A DNA stretch of 30,179 nt from a virus, in IMG/VR virus record IMGVR_UViG_3300042539_000517, positions 1-30,179 of that record, one strand, 5' to 3'. Each line of letters opens with the position of its first letter. Position 1 is the stretch's first letter. Under the pieces are notes generated by a model that was given only the letters and a program-made list of their open reading frames with translations, searched no databases and was not told the DNA's origin. Position numbers and translations under genes: made by a program. Shown here piece after piece: positions 20,553-28,665 of the stretch.

Positions 20553-22516
20553 TAGGCCCAGCTAACCCATAGATCTCCAACAACTCCTACTGTTTCACCA
20601 GGAGCATTCGTTCTTGTTCCGTAATAAACTCCAAGGCCTCTTTTTAACATATTATTATTATACGGATCTGCAACAACCATTCTTTGTCTTGCGGCAGCAC
20701 CATATCCTTTACTGGCAGGATAAGCGGGATTTTGATAATCTGTGATACTTGTACTTGGCACACCACTACTTCCATTTAATAAACTTGATGTTGCCGTTAC
20801 AGCATTTCCTAGCGTAGGAATATTATATATTTTTAAACCACCTGTACTTAATTCTATTTGTGATCCACCTAAATATCCATTGTATGCAGAACCATCTTCT
20901 TCTCCGCTAGTAATATCTGCTGGTAAGACTCCTGAATATAATGTTATTACTCCAGTAGCATTTATAGATTCAATTTTTGTATTTGAATCTCCAATTCTAA
21001 ATTTTGTAGTATTCCATACATTGTCAGTACTTCCTTCTACTAATGTAAAAGAAGATCCTGTAATTGTTGAACCAGTTATATTTCCAGACATAGATAAATG
21101 TGAGTCTCCAGCTCCAGGAGATGCTGTTAATGTAAATTTACCAGTTGGAGATCCGCCATTATAATGAGATATAGAAGAGGGAGTTAGTCTAAAATGATAC
21201 CCAGAACTACTTCCTAAAAATATATTTGGATCTGTTCCGCTATTTATCTTTAAAGTTCCTGTAGAGTTTTGTAAGTAAGACTCTCCTAAATTCCATCCAC
21301 CAATATCACCATATGTTGCTGTAATATATCCGCTATTAGATACACGGAATGGGGCGCTTAAATAGTTAGCATTTCCTAACCAGATTCCAGTTGCTGGCAC
21401 GGCTTTAAATATTGTGTTGCCTGATCCTATTTCTAAATCTCCAGTAAATGTTCCAGATCCTTTTATTGCAAGTGTGCCAGTTGTTCCACTTGTTAAATAC
21501 TCTAATAATTTTGTAGTTCCGTCTGTTCCGTAAATAATAAATGGGGAAGAGCTTCCAGATATAACAACTCTTTGTCCGCTACTAACTCCTGCTGTAATTG
21601 AATTATCTGCAGTTAATGTACCCGTGCTTATTTCGCTTGCTGGTAGCTTAGATACAGTTATTGGATTTCCATCTGCAGAAACTGGTTGTCCATTTGCAAC
21701 CCCACTAGCATTTATTGTATCTATTTTAATATAGTATGGAACTCCATACTGTAGTGTTGCGCTAGTTGATTTATTAATAATAGTTCCAACACCTATTGAA
21801 ACTTTATTTGAGCCATTAGCAAAATTTAATGTATGAACCCAGTTATCGTTACTTGGTGTAAAGTTAGATGCTGTTCCTATAAATACTTTTGCTCCAGCAA
21901 AACTACCTTTAGTAAAGTCTACTGGGTCGCCATTTGTATCTAAACTTTTACCGCTCCATTCAACAATAACAGAAGCTAGTCCTGCAGTTACTATTGGTGT
22001 GTCTGGATCTTCTGGAGATAAAACAATTTCTCCAACTGCTGGAACCAATATTGACCTTGGTAAACTTACTGCAGATCTACTTCCATAATTTGATATAGCA
22101 TATAATGCTACTGCATACTCTCCTGCTGGTGCTGCAATTGTTTGTGTGCCTGCAGCTTTAAAACTTCCTGCTGGCTTTGTTCCATCGAATGGAGAACCAT
22201 CAATATATATATCAATTCTATCTATATTTGTAATTGCTCTGCCAGCTGCATCATTTCCGTTCCAAGTTATTTTAATTAAACCTGGCTCTGCAGTTACACT
22301 GCCAACTGGTAGGTCTGGAGTTCCTGGAAGAGTTTCTCCTGGAGTAGTTAAAACTTTTGATGCAGACCATAATCCAAATGTTCCATCTTTATATTTCCAT
22401 CTAAGTTGAATTGGGTAGTTTGTATTTAATTCAAGATCTGTAATAGTTACGACAAAATAATTACCGTTTTCTGCGGCAACTGAGGTGTCTTTTAATAAAT
22501 CTTGATATGCTGCCAT
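20552..22516 (-). CDS. FN3-containing minor tail/fibre protein
   Basis: This 654-residue protein has an N-terminal strand pattern like part of a fibronectin type III domain (VVTITDLELNTNYPIQLRWKY, residues 22-42). Two further FN3-like domains follow at about 66-155 and 160-290. From about 297 the sequence changes to repetitive Gly/Ser/Thr strands (GSGTFTGDLEIGSGNTIF, GDIGGWNLGE, and ITGSTITGSSF), typical of tail spikes and central fibres. There is no enzyme motif. It probably projects from the tail tip and contacts the host. The neighbours are another minor tail protein and the Cys-array protein. The start in mid-domain is odd, but the ATG at 22516 lies only one base after the previous stop, so it is likely correct. 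Confidence 0.75.
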   Translation of the reverse strand: MAAYQDLLKDTSVAAENGNYFVVTITDLELNTNYPIQLRWKYKDGTFGLWSASKVLTTPGETLPGTPDLPVGSVTAEPGLIKITWNGNDAAGRAITNIDRIDIYIDGSPFDGTKPAGSFKAAGTQTIAAPAGEYAVALYAISNYGSRSAVSLPRSILVPAVGEIVLSPEDPDTPIVTAGLASVIVEWSGKSLDTNGDPVDFTKGSFAGAKVFIGTASNFTPSNDNWVHTLNFANGSNKVSIGVGTIINKSTSATLQYGVPYYIKIDTINASGVANGQPVSADGNPITVSKLPASEISTGTLTADNSITAGVSSGQRVVISGSSSPFIIYGTDGTTKLLEYLTSGTTGTLAIKGSGTFTGDLEIGSGNTIFKAVPATGIWLGNANYLSAPFRVSNSGYITATYGDIGGWNLGESYLQNSTGTLKINSGTDPNIFLGSSSGYHFRLTPSSISHYNGGSPTGKFTLTASPGAGDSHLSMSGNITGSTITGSSFTLVEGSTDNVWNTTKFRIGDSNTKIESINATGVITLYSGVLPADITSGEEDGSAYNGYLGGSQIELSTGGLKIYNIPTLGNAVTATSSLLNGSSGVPSTSITDYQNPAYPASKGYGAAARQRMVVADPYNNNMLKRGLGVYYGTRTNAPGETVGVVGDLWVSWA

Positions 22517-22517
22517 T

Positions 22518-23645
22518 TTAGTTCCAGTCTAGGTCTAGTTTATATTCTATATCCAAGGATCTACCAGCAATTTTTTTAATTCCATAAAAAGATCCACTAC
22601 CAGACACTGTTGCAGTATTATTTTTTGAAAGAGTTACCGTATTATTTAATATACTTGAAATTAATGTGTCAGACGCTATTCCAGTTCCAGAAACTGGTTG
22701 TCCTACAAATAAATTATTTATTGATCCAACCGTTATAGTATTTTGTCCAGATGTTCCAGATATTGATGTTGAATTAATAACAACAGATCTACTAATTAAT
22801 CCAAAGAATGGATCAAAAGTATCTTCATCGTTAATTCTTAATCCATCAAAGCCAACATATGTAGTAGAACTTCCAGATGGGGTTATTGTAATTCCAATTT
22901 TATTAATAGATGATTTGTCTGGTGCTGACACGCTTGCTCCAGCAAAAATTAAAGACATTGGGATGTCGCTTGTAATAGTATGTCCTAAGCTAGATGGTGC
23001 GCTTATTTGATACTGAAAATACTGAGTAGGAGAACTATAAAGTCTAATCTTAATAGAACTTAAATTCGCATCTAATTTGTTGTATGCTAATCTTAAAGTA
23101 TCATTTGCACTATACCCAGATAAATCAATTGGTGAAATGTTATAAAAATATTCATTTGATGCTGATCCGTCTGACTGCATTACTACTAAGTTATTTCCTA
23201 TTCTTGGATTGTCAGTAGAAAAATCTGCTTTAAATAAATCCTCGTCAGTCCAATCTAAATAGCTAGAAAAATCTGTTAAAAATTTACTATCAAAATTATT
23301 TATAGAAGAACGAGTTGATGGATATAAACCTATTTCATTAATATGTCCCTCTACATCTTGTGGTATAGATGTTTTAAAAATTGCAGAATATGTAGATGCT
23401 CCATCTACTGTCTGTATGTCAGATGATCCAAAAAATACTGGCACTCTGTAGAATTCAAATCCAAGTTTGGTGTCATTTTCTGTGGCAGATATATAATCAA
23501 TTCCTACCGCTATATCTTTTTTTAAATTAGATACATTACCAGCAATTGTATTTGTTAAAAATCTTTTACCAAATTTTGTAATAACATTTGAAGAACGGGC
23601 AATTTCTTTTCCGTCTTGATAGTATATATATGTTCCTTTAATCAT
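22518..23645 (-). CDS. Minor tail protein
   Basis: This 375-residue protein begins MIKGTYIYYQDGKEIARSSNVITKFGKRFL, followed by repeated beta-strand segments. A HINEIGLYPS element around residue 105 is reminiscent of tail-collar and fibre proteins. Residues 285-360 form a Gly/Ser-rich strand region (SGTSGQNTITVGSINNLFVG). A ribosome site AGGAGAAAA precedes the ATG. It lies between two other minor tail genes and upstream of the FN3 fibre, so a baseplate or fibre-attachment role is likely. No specific family is recognised. Confidence 0.65.
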   Translation of the reverse strand: MIKGTYIYYQDGKEIARSSNVITKFGKRFLTNTIAGNVSNLKKDIAVGIDYISATENDTKLGFEFYRVPVFFGSSDIQTVDGASTYSAIFKTSIPQDVEGHINEIGLYPSTRSSINNFDSKFLTDFSSYLDWTDEDLFKADFSTDNPRIGNNLVVMQSDGSASNEYFYNISPIDLSGYSANDTLRLAYNKLDANLSSIKIRLYSSPTQYFQYQISAPSSLGHTITSDIPMSLIFAGASVSAPDKSSINKIGITITPSGSSTTYVGFDGLRINDEDTFDPFFGLISRSVVINSTSISGTSGQNTITVGSINNLFVGQPVSGTGIASDTLISSILNNTVTLSKNNTATVSGSGSFYGIKKIAGRSLDIEYKLDLDWN

Positions 23646-23652
23646 TTTTCTC

Positions 23653-24447
23653 CTAAATTGGTGTGGAATATGCAGAGGAATATTCCGTTCCGTTTGTTCC
23701 TGTTACTACAGCTTTTACTCTGAGCCATCTAGATGAAGATGTTGCTAATGTGTCTCCGTCTCGTGAGTCTACCCTATAAGTTTTTATAACATTGCTACTT
23801 CCAATATTATTTGAATTTGTTGTAGAGTAAGTTTTTGATCCACTGTTTAAAGCAGTGGCGGATGATCCACTTGATGAACTTATTATCCAATCATATCTTA
23901 CACTTGAATATGATCCAAGTCCAGAAACATTGTCCCATCCCCAAGAAATTCTTGTCCCATCTCTTTTAAAGTATACAGAAGGTACGCTGGGGGTCGGAGT
24001 AACAAATGGAACAGATAAAGATGATTTGCTTGCAACTTGAACAATTGTAGTAGGATTTGATATTCTAACATCTACCCCATCTACATTAGTTTTATTTTGG
24101 CTTGAATTTCTAACTCTTAATATAGCTCTAACCTTTTGAACTTTTGTTGCAATGTCATAATATGGTTCATAAGTTATACTTTCTATATCTGAAAGCTCTG
24201 GTATATCCAATAGATCTTCTAGTGTTGGAGTGTCCGTTAATGTGCCACCATCTTCGTTTACATAGCCTGATGCCCCAGATGAATACAAGTTTGCGGTTAA
24301 ATATTTAGAGTAATCTATTCCGCTTCCCTTTAATATTAAATATGTGCCTGGAAATGCTAGTACTGTTTCTGGGCTGGAATCGGTAAGAACAAAGACTTGA
24401 CCTCTATTAAGGTCACTTACACTTAGTCTTTTATTTGGAGTATTCAT
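23653..24447 (-). CDS. Minor tail protein with FN3-like C-terminus
   Basis: This 264-residue protein starts MNTPNKRLSVSDLNRGQVFVLTD. Its last 110 residues have the strand pattern of an FN3-like domain (SVYFKRDGTRISWGWDNV to SSRWLRVKAVVTG). The middle contains an acidic stretch (TLEDLLDIPELSDIES). The ATG at 24447 has no ribosome site and is about two bases from the start predicted for the promoter at 24456-24464, so it may be leaderless. It lies between hub and fibre genes and is likely a structural tail-tip component. Confidence 0.65.
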   Translation of the reverse strand: MNTPNKRLSVSDLNRGQVFVLTDSSPETVLAFPGTYLILKGSGIDYSKYLTANLYSSGASGYVNEDGGTLTDTPTLEDLLDIPELSDIESITYEPYYDIATKVQKVRAILRVRNSSQNKTNVDGVDVRISNPTTIVQVASKSSLSVPFVTPTPSVPSVYFKRDGTRISWGWDNVSGLGSYSSVRYDWIISSSSGSSATALNSGSKTYSTTNSNNIGSSNVIKTYRVDSRDGDTLATSSSRWLRVKAVVTGTNGTEYSSAYSTPI

Positions 24448-24455
24448 ATCTTTTT

Positions 24456-24464
24456 ATTATACCA
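24456..24464 (-). promoter_or_regulatory. Extended -10 promoter in the tail operon
   Basis: TGGTATAAT fits TGn-TATAAT and lies in the 25-base gap between two tail genes. The upstream -35 region is poor. The expected start, about 24449, leaves a two-base leader before the ATG at 24447. Confidence 0.5.
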
Positions 24465-24472
24465 TTTTAAAA

Positions 24473-26152
24473 CTATAAGGTTCTACAGGTAATTGATGTC
24501 TCCAATCCTTCAGAAAATGAATGTCTTACTTCTGTAACAATAAAATTCTCTGTTCCAGCAAGTCCTTGGTATGTATTTTTAATTGAGACTATATCTCCGA
24601 CTGAAACTAGAGGGTTTCCAAAGATTGTCATATTGACAATTCTTCCTTTATTTATAACATTTGATTTAATCCAATTAGCAAGAGATTTTACATCTGATTC
24701 GTTTTGCAACCAACTAGAAATAAATACTGCTGGTTCTTTTGTTACATAATCATTTAGCTCATCTGTGACATACTCTAGATCTCCTGAACTACCTAAGCTG
24801 TTTCCTAATAAAAGAAATGATGCTTCTGCTCCATTTGATAGCGGAATTGTTTGTGAAGTATTATTCATAACAAATATTTGTGACCCAAAATTAGAAATCT
24901 TTTTGCCAAGTATTTTTGCAAAAGGATTTATTCCAGTACTCCACATTGTTGGATAAGCTGGCCTTTTATTAAAGGATACGTCTCTTTTAATAATTTCTCT
25001 TACCACTGTTCCAAATTCGTCTACGGCTACTGCCTTTTTGTTATTTGCTGCTATCTCGTCAGCTTGATAGTTACTCATATAAATTAAATCGCCATATGAT
25101 GCATTTATTAAATCGTTATTAAATTGACCTTGATATATATTTAATTCTGAAAGCCTGTCGTTATACTGAAATGGCGTTAGGGTATTGGCATATGCATAGT
25201 CAAAGGCAACTTCACCTCTAGTGCAAACTAATCCAATTTTTTTGCTAGGAGGCAGAATTATTGATTTATATTTATCTATTTTATTATTTATTTTATATGT
25301 AGTATCAGTTACTGTAATTCCGTAACCATTTATAAATGCAGTAATGGTAACAGATTGATTATCTACCTTAACCTTAACGTCAACATTATATGTTCTTCCG
25401 CCAAATATTCCTTCTATAGTAGACTCAGTTCTTGTCCCAACTTCTTTTAATGGTGTTTTAGTGTTACCTATCCATTTTTCAATTCTTACAGATTTTTTAT
25501 CTAAGATTGCAGACGCTGAGGAGGTGGACTCCATAATTATATAATACCCAGATGTTGCTGCTTCATTTAAAAAGAATCCTACTCCACCAGCATGCAATGT
25601 ATTTTCTAAAGTGTCTTTCATTATTAAACTTGTTCCAAAAGAAAAATATCCAGTATTATATGAATCTCCATTTGTTGTAGATACGGTTTTAGTAGTTGGT
25701 ATTGTTAAAGAGTCAAAATTTCTATAAAAAACTGCAGACTGTTTATTTTTATATTGTGCAGCAGTTACTGCTAGCTGTAAGTATGATTTACTAACTTTAA
25801 AATCTTGCCTTGTTGAAGAAACTGTTTGCCCACCGTAACTAGATGTAGTACTAAAATTTTTTCTCCAAGTAAACCTACTATCGGGCACAAATCCATTTAA
25901 GGATGGCACCAAAACTAGTTGATATGAAGTTCCACTTTTTAAGCCAGTTACAGTAATAGATTTGCTTGATGTTGGTGGGTTTGAAGGAACATCAAAATTT
26001 TGAATCTGTGTATACCCGCTATCTAATATTTCATTTATTATAACGTTATAATTTGTAGGATCACTTAATCCTGGATATGTTGTTACCGTAATTATTGCGC
26101 CAGTTTCGGAAGGCTCTATGCCTGGATCAAAAATTGATGTATACGTACTCAT
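24473..26152 (-). CDS. Tail hub/minor tail protein with lectin-like insert
   Basis: I start this protein at the ATG at 26152 (559 residues), which forms an ATGA overlap with the stop of the gene upstream; an in-frame start at 26173 would add seven residues. An FN3-like N-terminus (to about residue 100) is followed by a central concanavalin-like region (about 120-320, with GGVGFFLNE and KKIGLVCTRGEVAFDYAYA). The C-terminus has GNPLVSVGDIVSIKN and SFSEGLETSITCRTL, as in the hub (gpD/gp27-like) proteins of phage tails. It probably forms part of the tail tip and binds a glycan through the insert. Confidence 0.7.
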   Translation of the reverse strand: MSTYTSIFDPGIEPSETGAIITVTTYPGLSDPTNYNVIINEILDSGYTQIQNFDVPSNPPTSSKSITVTGLKSGTSYQLVLVPSLNGFVPDSRFTWRKNFSTTSSYGGQTVSSTRQDFKVSKSYLQLAVTAAQYKNKQSAVFYRNFDSLTIPTTKTVSTTNGDSYNTGYFSFGTSLIMKDTLENTLHAGGVGFFLNEAATSGYYIIMESTSSASAILDKKSVRIEKWIGNTKTPLKEVGTRTESTIEGIFGGRTYNVDVKVKVDNQSVTITAFINGYGITVTDTTYKINNKIDKYKSIILPPSKKIGLVCTRGEVAFDYAYANTLTPFQYNDRLSELNIYQGQFNNDLINASYGDLIYMSNYQADEIAANNKKAVAVDEFGTVVREIIKRDVSFNKRPAYPTMWSTGINPFAKILGKKISNFGSQIFVMNNTSQTIPLSNGAEASFLLLGNSLGSSGDLEYVTDELNDYVTKEPAVFISSWLQNESDVKSLANWIKSNVINKGRIVNMTIFGNPLVSVGDIVSIKNTYQGLAGTENFIVTEVRHSFSEGLETSITCRTL

Positions 26153-28191
26153 CCTATTAAAATCCCTGTCCATGAATAACTTGAAGATGGTGCGCCACTA
26201 TAATTATGTGCAGCAGCAGTAGTTCCTAAAGCGCCTCTTGTTTTAATTCTATATCTACCATTTGGTTTTATATTTATTTGAAGAGTTGTGCCTGTCGGTG
26301 GTTTTGATAAAGCAGTATATTTACTTAAATCAGATGCAGATTCTATCCATATGTTTACAGGGTTCGTTCCATTATTTAAAACAGTGCCGTTAATTGCATC
26401 TGTAACCGTGGTGTTTGTTGTTTCTGATGGTATGTACTGATACCCCATTGCATCGTATTCAATAATTTCTGAGTCTACTAAAAAGTATCCTTCAAAATTA
26501 AATCCAGATATTAATTTATTATATACACTGGGTCCAGATAAATCAATTGCAATATTGCTATTACCAGAAGCATTTAGTGACTCTGTAAGTCCGCCAGCAA
26601 TTATAAATGACTCTGAGGATTGCCACAAAGGGTCTGATGATTGTAAATACTCACTAGTTGTTGGAGTACTCCATCTTATTTTAACTTGGTTAGCAGAAGG
26701 CATTTCTTTTTTAGAAAAATCAATTATATTTGGCAAATAGCTTCCTACTGCTTCTTGATAAAAATTCCAATCTTTTGTTGTTCGTGAATACATATAGTTT
26801 CTGCTATAAAATTGTAATACGTTGTTTTCATCTATAATAGCATTCATTTGGATATCTCTACACAACTCTTGAAGGTATTCCCATACTGTTTTTGATCCGT
26901 CTGTCCAAAAATAATTAATTAATGGAACAGAAGAATCTGATCCAGCAGATAAATTAAATTTATAATTAGTATACCCAACTGAATCTAATAGCCTTCTAAT
27001 AATTGCAGTGACTGGATAGGATTCGCATAATATGTCTGGGCATATTACTTCCATTAAATATTTTGCTGAGTCCAGGGCTGTAAGTGAGACCTCTCCCTGA
27101 TTAGAAATGCTAAACTCATTTATATAAAACTGACCTTGGATAATTTTATCGTATTTATCTTCACCTTCTGTTATTAAACCATTTGAATGATATATTTTAA
27201 AAAATGGAATTATTTTTGCATTTTTGTCCATATATATTAAAGATGAATTTAAAGCAACACTTCTATTGTATGGAATATATTGTAGGGTGCCTTGATCATA
27301 TTTAGCTAAATTTAAGTTAATACTGTTTGCTGTTATTTTTCCAACTGGAAGTAGCTCTTCTGAACTTGATGAAGACTCTTTGCTAATTTCAAATGATACT
27401 ACATCTGAAGAAATATCTTTTATCCACCTGGCCGATACTTCGGTTACTCCTATTATCTTACCAGATCCAGCGCTTGGAGTGGTAACTGTTATTGATTTGA
27501 TGGCTATTGGATCAGCAAAATATTGTGGCTCTGACGGTACTGTTGCAGACCATGTGCCTGTATTGTAATATAATTCAACTAAACCATTGGCTGGTGTTGT
27601 AAGTGTAGTAGCAATAGTTTCTTCTGTATTGTTTGACTTAACTATTTTAACCGTATATGTTGATGGAAGACTGTGTGTGCTTTCAAACTTTAAAACTATT
27701 TTATTTGTTAATGCATATTGAGTAAGATTAGTTAAATAATTAATAGTAATATTTACACCAGTATTTTGTGGGGTTACCCAGTATTTATAATATGTGCTTT
27801 CTCCTGGGTAATATATTCTTGGTTGTGATTCTGGATACGATACTGATCTGTAATTAGAAAAAGTGTTTTTTTGTATTTCTGTTGGTCCACCGTTTGCGAC
27901 TGGTTTTTCTAAAATAAAATATTTAATTCCAGATGCTACTGGTCTGAACGGTTTGACAATTGAGTCTACAGGAAATAATTTTTTATATGGATTTGGCCTA
28001 CTGCTTGGCCAAGTAGATTGCCCGATAGCGTCTACAATTTGTGAAGTATAAGATGTGTCTGCTATATTATTAGAAGCAGAAACTCCATCTAACATTGTAT
28101 TCATATTATATTCAATATAGCATCCAGAATTAATTTTAATATTTGTACTATTGTATAATAAAGTTTTTAAATTTTCTGATCCTGCTATCAT
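26149..28191 (-). CDS. Large minor tail/baseplate hub protein
   Basis: This 680-residue protein lies directly after the small distal-tail-type protein. Residues 330-480 contain features of tail hub proteins: FYINEFSISNQGEVSLTALDSAKYLME, VTAIIRRLLDSVGY, then FWTDGSKTVWEYLQELCRDIQMNAIIDENNVLQFYSR, which is the usual switch to the second hub barrel. The N-terminal 280 residues are beta-rich with a possible carbohydrate-binding-type module (YYKYWVTPQNTGVNITINYL). It is partnered with the following protein, which also has hub features, so the two may together form the tail tip. Confidence 0.72.
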   Translation of the reverse strand: MIAGSENLKTLLYNSTNIKINSGCYIEYNMNTMLDGVSASNNIADTSYTSQIVDAIGQSTWPSSRPNPYKKLFPVDSIVKPFRPVASGIKYFILEKPVANGGPTEIQKNTFSNYRSVSYPESQPRIYYPGESTYYKYWVTPQNTGVNITINYLTNLTQYALTNKIVLKFESTHSLPSTYTVKIVKSNNTEETIATTLTTPANGLVELYYNTGTWSATVPSEPQYFADPIAIKSITVTTPSAGSGKIIGVTEVSARWIKDISSDVVSFEISKESSSSSEELLPVGKITANSINLNLAKYDQGTLQYIPYNRSVALNSSLIYMDKNAKIIPFFKIYHSNGLITEGEDKYDKIIQGQFYINEFSISNQGEVSLTALDSAKYLMEVICPDILCESYPVTAIIRRLLDSVGYTNYKFNLSAGSDSSVPLINYFWTDGSKTVWEYLQELCRDIQMNAIIDENNVLQFYSRNYMYSRTTKDWNFYQEAVGSYLPNIIDFSKKEMPSANQVKIRWSTPTTSEYLQSSDPLWQSSESFIIAGGLTESLNASGNSNIAIDLSGPSVYNKLISGFNFEGYFLVDSEIIEYDAMGYQYIPSETTNTTVTDAINGTVLNNGTNPVNIWIESASDLSKYTALSKPPTGTTLQINIKPNGRYRIKTRGALGTTAAAHNYSGAPSSSYSWTGILIG

Positions 28192-28665
28192 TTAAACCTC
28201 TACCAGGGTTAATGACACACTCCAAAATGGCTGAAGTCCTCTTTTTGATACAGAAAAATTGCAATCTCCAAATACAACCGCATATTCTTCATAACCAGAA
28301 GACTCTTGATTTGAACCATTTTTTGCTAAATTAACTCTTATATTAAAAGAAGATTGTCCTTCTGCACTATTGTAAAATGACCTTAAATCTTCTGCTCCCC
28401 AAGCTCCGTCTACAGTTAAAGTTCTATATGATGGCAGCATTTCCCATGATAAAGAAAATATTTTCTTATCTGCAATAAAAAATTTTCTTAATAACCCATT
28501 AGCCATTCTTGTGCTTTTTTCAATTCTTTCAGTACTAATATCAAATGCAGATCTATTGTGCTCTGTCACCTTGTTGTATTTAAGAGTTCCATTTCCACCA
28601 TTTTGCGATAAGTCATATCCTCTTATCTGTAAAATTGATCCTCTTGGCATTGATATTGTACTCAT
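28192..28665 (-). CDS. Distal-tail-type protein
   Basis: This 157-residue protein follows the tape measure gene with a four-base ATGA overlap, the standard place for a distal tail or minor tail protein. The sequence has RKFFIADKKIFSLSWEMLPS, DLRSFYNSAEGQSSFNIRV and a terminal WSVSLTLVEV strand. Together these resemble the beta barrel that makes the tail-tip ring. No Cys pairs or enzyme motifs are seen apart from a single CNF segment. The family cannot be named with certainty. Confidence 0.65.
   Translation of the reverse strand: MSTISMPRGSILQIRGYDLSQNGGNGTLKYNKVTEHNRSAFDISTERIEKSTRMANGLLRKFFIADKKIFSLSWEMLPSYRTLTVDGAWGAEDLRSFYNSAEGQSSFNIRVNLAKNGSNQESSGYEEYAVVFGDCNFSVSKRGLQPFWSVSLTLVEV

Noticed and set aside
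20742-22409. Plus-strand frames of 140 and 87 residues over the FN3 protein
   Set aside because: They are antisense to a well-supported tail gene and contain no recognisable domain.
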